64,000 nt of DNA from an uncultured Clostridium sp. (GTDB lineage: Bacteria; Bacillota; Clostridia; Peptostreptococcales; Peptostreptococcaceae). This document shows, in pieces, positions 60,837 to 64,000 of this stretch. Below the pieces are notes generated by a model that was given only the letters and a program-made list of their open reading frames with translations, did no database searches and was not told the DNA's origin. Position 1 is the stretch's first letter. Each line of letters opens with the position of its first letter. A program made the position numbers and the translations under genes. The stretch lies in the NCBI GenBank assembly GCA_945871955.1, contig CAMBXR010000004.1:26143-90142 (forward strand), given 5' to 3'.

Positions 60837-62075
60837 TTATTTAACAGAACCTATTTTTATTTTCTTGAAATGCAATATTCCTAATAGTAAAAGAAAAGGA
60901 AATATGCTAGCAACCAAAATTCCTATTTTCAAGTTATTATTCTGAACACTAGATACTATACCAACTAAAGTTGGACCAATTGAGCATCCGATATCACCAC
61001 CAAGCGCAAGTAGTGCAAACATAGAGGTTCCACCTTTTGATAATGTAGCCGAAGCTTTGCTAAAAGTTCCAGGCCACATAACTCCAACAGATAATCCACA
61101 AATTGCACATGCTATTAGGCTAGCTACAGGTATTGGTATTAGAGAAATTCCAAGATAAGATAAAATACATAGAATACTGCTAAAAATCATAAATTGGTCT
61201 AAATCGATTTTGTCTCCGTATTGTCCATAAAATGATCTTGAAATTCCCATCATGACTGCAAAAGTCATTGGTCCTGATAAATCACCAACTGATTTTGTAA
61301 CTCTAAGTCCCTGTTCTGCAAAAGTAGATGCCCACTGACTGACAGATTGTTCACTGGCACCTGCACATACCATCATAATAAAAAGTATCCAGAAAGGTTT
61401 CATCCTAAATAAATCTTTCAGTTTAAGAGTAGATTCTATTTCTGAAAGTATAGGAGGTAATGAGATTTTTGTGAACATATATGCATTAAATAGTGGTATG
61501 ATTGCCCAGAAAATTGTAAGTATCCTCCAACTTTTGATGCCAAGTACGTGAAAAAATATAGTTGATATTACAACAACTCCTACATGCCCCCAACAATAAA
61601 AAGAATGTAGCATACTCATGGTCTTTTCTTTATTATTGGACGGACAAGCTTCAACTACTGGACTTACTAAAACTTCTAGTAGACCACCTCCAATAGCATA
61701 AATCACTACTCCAGTAAATAACCCCCAAAATGGAATAGGAATTACTTCTGGTAAGATAGTAATAAGTATCAATCCGAGTGCTGAAAAGAGATGAGCAATT
61801 ACCATTGATATACGATATCCAATTTTATCAACAAATAGTACTGATAGTAGATCTACAAGAAACTGTGTTCCAAAATTAATTGTTACAAGCAATGTTATTT
61901 GAGTTAACGGAATTTCATATAATCTCTCAAATGTTAAAAATAATAATGGTACAAAATTATTTACAATTGCTTGAACGATATAACCTATAAAACAAGCTAT
62001 AATTGTTTTATTGTATTGATTTTTCAAATTTATAGAAAGCTCTCCTTTATTTAACCATTTAAATTCCATTGACAT
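60837..62075 (-). CDS. Major facilitator superfamily transporter
   Basis: 12-TM MFS pattern (YIVQAIVNNFVPLLFLTFERLYEIPLTQITLLVTINFGTQFLVDLLSVLFVDKIGYR). Confidence 0.88.
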   Translation of the reverse strand: MSMEFKWLNKGELSINLKNQYNKTIIACFIGYIVQAIVNNFVPLLFLTFERLYEIPLTQITLLVTINFGTQFLVDLLSVLFVDKIGYRISMVIAHLFSALGLILITILPEVIPIPFWGLFTGVVIYAIGGGLLEVLVSPVVEACPSNNKEKTMSMLHSFYCWGHVGVVVISTIFFHVLGIKSWRILTIFWAIIPLFNAYMFTKISLPPILSEIESTLKLKDLFRMKPFWILFIMMVCAGASEQSVSQWASTFAEQGLRVTKSVGDLSGPMTFAVMMGISRSFYGQYGDKIDLDQFMIFSSILCILSYLGISLIPIPVASLIACAICGLSVGVMWPGTFSKASATLSKGGTSMFALLALGGDIGCSIGPTLVGIVSSVQNNNLKIGILVASIFPFLLLLGILHFKKIKIGSVK

Positions 62076-62178
62076 ACCTCCGATTAATTTATTTAAATAG
62101 GATTATATCATATATTTTTTTTACATTCATTGAACAAAATTGCAATTATATTGTACAATATCTCAAGAGGTGAGGAAT

Positions 62179-63075
62179 ATGCAATTTTACAAAATAACAA
62201 CAGATGATACGTTAAGGGAAATTGTGCAACATGGTAGCATGGATTTTCATTTTGCTTATTATGTAGATGATATATTCAAATATAATTGCCATTATATTGA
62301 CTGGCATTGGCATCATGAAATTGAAATTATAACAGCTTTCAAGGGTACCATTATTTGTCTAATTGGTTCAGAAGAAGTCAAACTCCAGCAAGGATGTAGT
62401 ATGCTAATTAATAGTGGGATTATGCATCGATTTGAAACTACTGATGGTGCCATTATGCCTAATATAGTGTTTTCTCCAAATATTCTATCTGAAGAAAACA
62501 CACTTATTTATAAAAAGTACATACTTCCTTTTATACAGTCAAACATTACTTATAAAATATTTAAGCCAGAAACTGAATGGCAAAATCAAATACTGCAGGT
62601 TATATCTAGTATTTATAATCATCAAGAGCAAAGAAATCCATCTGAATTATATACTTTACAACTTCTTTTAAAGTTATGGGGTATCTTAATTAACAATATA
62701 GATGTATATTCTGATTTATCATTGAAACAAAAACGTAATATCCAGCAGCATAAGCTACAGATAATGATTCAATTTATAAAAGATAATTATACAAAGAAAC
62801 TTTCGCTATTAGATATTGCTTCTTCTGCATCTATAAGTAAAAGTAGTGCTTTGCAGATTTTTAAATCTAAAATCCATGTATCACCAGTTGAATACCTTAT
62901 ACAATATCGATTAACTCAGTCTGCCAGACAATTGCGAATGACAGAAGAATCTGTTTATACAATTGCTAAGGAGTCAGGATTTTCTGATTCTAGTTATTTT
63001 TGTCGTAAATTTAAGGAATTTTACCATATGACACCTAATGAGTATCGTAGACATAAAAATATTGATGTAAAATAA
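62179..63075 (+). CDS. AraC family transcriptional regulator with cupin-type N-terminus
   Basis: HWHHEIEIITAFKG cupin; C-terminal LSLLDIASSASISKSSALQIFKSKIHVSPVEYLIQYRLTQSARQLRMTEESVYTIAKESGFSDSSYFCRKFKEFYHMTPNEYRR; start ATG 62179. Confidence 0.92.
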   Translation: MQFYKITTDDTLREIVQHGSMDFHFAYYVDDIFKYNCHYIDWHWHHEIEIITAFKGTIICLIGSEEVKLQQGCSMLINSGIMHRFETTDGAIMPNIVFSPNILSEENTLIYKKYILPFIQSNITYKIFKPETEWQNQILQVISSIYNHQEQRNPSELYTLQLLLKLWGILINNIDVYSDLSLKQKRNIQQHKLQIMIQFIKDNYTKKLSLLDIASSASISKSSALQIFKSKIHVSPVEYLIQYRLTQSARQLRMTEESVYTIAKESGFSDSSYFCRKFKEFYHMTPNEYRRHKNIDVK

Positions 63076-63293
63076 AGAAAAATAATAATTTATGATAATT
63101 TATCTGAAAACTATACGGATAATATATTACCTGGTATTGGAATATCAACAGTGTTAACTATATTATTTTTTGTTTAAAGGAAATTTAATTTATAGATAAA
63201 TATAAAATTAATAAAAATTTAGAGTATTTAATAATAACAAGAGGAGATATAATTGTTATATAATATGAAATTAATAATAGGGAGATAATAAAA

Positions 63294-63798
63294 TTGAGAT
63301 TAGGATATAAAGTTTTCGTTGCAATAATAATTTTTTTAGTGTGAATATTTTTATATAGTGTTCCGTACTCAGTATCAGAGAAAGACATATTAAGCACTAT
63401 TGAAAATAATTTAAATATGGATAATGGGAGCATAAAAGTAGAAGTAAAATCATAAGATGGTAAGCTTGGAGCTATCTTGTTCAAAGATAAAAATGATTCT
63501 TCTAAATTTAATTTAGCTATAATAGAAAAGGGGGATAAATAATAAGTTTAGAATAGATATATGGAAAGATATTGATATATTTACAACATACTATGAAAAT
63601 ACACTATTTGGAGGAAATATTATTGAGGCTGGAAATAATCAATATGGAAAAATATCATATATAAATGTATAGCATGAAGATGGTGAAAGTTTGAGAAAAA
63701 TAGATGTTAAAAAAGGTTATTTTTTAAATATTTTTAAATTAAATAAATCAGAATACTACAATTTTTATAATATAAATGAAGAAGTTATAGAGAATTAG
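63294..63798 (+). pseudogene. Decayed membrane-anchored hypothetical protein gene (three in-frame stops and one frameshift)
   Basis: LRLGYKVFVAIIIFLV*IFLYSVPYSVSEKDILSTIENNLNMDNGSIKVEVKS*DGKLGAILFKDKNDSSKFNLAIIEKGDK then shifted NKFRIDIWKDIDIFTTYYENTLFGGNIIEAGNNQYGKISYINV*HEDGESLRKIDVKKGYFLNIFKLNKSEYYNFYNINEEVIEN*; good RBS AGGGAGATAATAAAATTG. Confidence 0.75.
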
Positions 63799-63823
63799 AT
63801 TACAATATTAATATAATGCGAAA

Positions 63824-63857
63824 TTGAAAGTAGGAGTTGATATACTCCTACTTTTCG
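63824..63857 (+). terminator. Terminator-like hairpin near right TIR
   Basis: GAAAGTAGGAGTTGATATACTCCTACTTTTC. Confidence 0.75.
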
Positions 63858-64000
63858 TTATAAAAATAGTTTATAAAATCAACACTGATTTAAAACATAG
63901 CCTATTATAAAAGAGTAAGTATAAAATAATAAGGTCAAATTATATATAATATGATATACTAGATGAAGGCCTAAAAATTAATTAGGATACTTTCTATTTA

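Larger units (their letters stand above)
60693..63902. mobile_element. Candidate non-autonomous transposon/mobile cassette: 24-bp imperfect TIRs, 8-bp TSD, cargo MFS + AraC + decayed ORF, no transposase
   Basis: Left TIR 60693-60716 GGCTCTGTTTTAAATCAATGTTGA; right TIR 63879-63902 TCAACACTGATTTAAAACATAGCC (revcomp GGCTATGTTTTAAATCAGTGTTGA, 22/24 identical); TSD TATTATAA at 60685-60692 and 63903-63910. Confidence 0.8.

Noticed and set aside
63294-63540. In-frame TGA at codon 17 as selenocysteine or recoding
   Set aside because: TAA and TAG stops plus a frameshift also interrupt the same frame, and no SECIS-like hairpin was seen just after the TGA; decay is simpler.

Overview
AT-rich, low-GC Clostridia-type chromosomal window; family-level placement (Peptostreptococcaceae-like) is inference only. 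The core (about 12.8-37.4 kb) is a large anaerobic cobalamin/tetrapyrrole locus. It holds two cobalamin riboswitches, cbiMNQO, hemA, hemL, cbiP, cbiA, cbiB, cobD, pduX, cbiC-D-E-T-F-G-H-J-K-L, hemC, a cobA-hemD fusion, hemB, a DUF71/COG2102 ATP-pyrophosphatase and precorrin-2 dehydrogenase. To the left are an oligopeptide/nickel-type ABC transporter end, two MATE exporters (one with a MerR-type promoter) and an ArsR/P1B-ATPase metal efflux pair with four tandem HMA domains. To the right are tpx, a FUSC-like protein, an AAA+CYTH (Ttd14-like) protein, tandem brnQ genes, a flavoenzyme plus ABC-2 exporter cluster, a GH3 glucosidase, a (p)ppGpp synthetase, thioredoxin, an SH3b-NlpC/P60 protein, a flavodoxin-PPOX fusion and NhaC. 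The most notable structure is a 3.2-kb segment (60693-63902) bounded by 24-bp imperfect terminal inverted repeats and a perfect 8-bp target-site duplication (TATTATAA). It carries an MFS transporter, an AraC regulator and a decayed ORF but no transposase, so it looks like a non-autonomous cargo-bearing mobile cassette. Other items are GC-rich palindromic islands (cbiP 3' end, MATE N-terminus, hemA leader), MerR/ArsR/CodY-like operators and a decayed metal-binding-domain fragment. No tRNA, rRNA or CRISPR array was seen. All calls come from reading sequence and ORF translations; no database searches were run.
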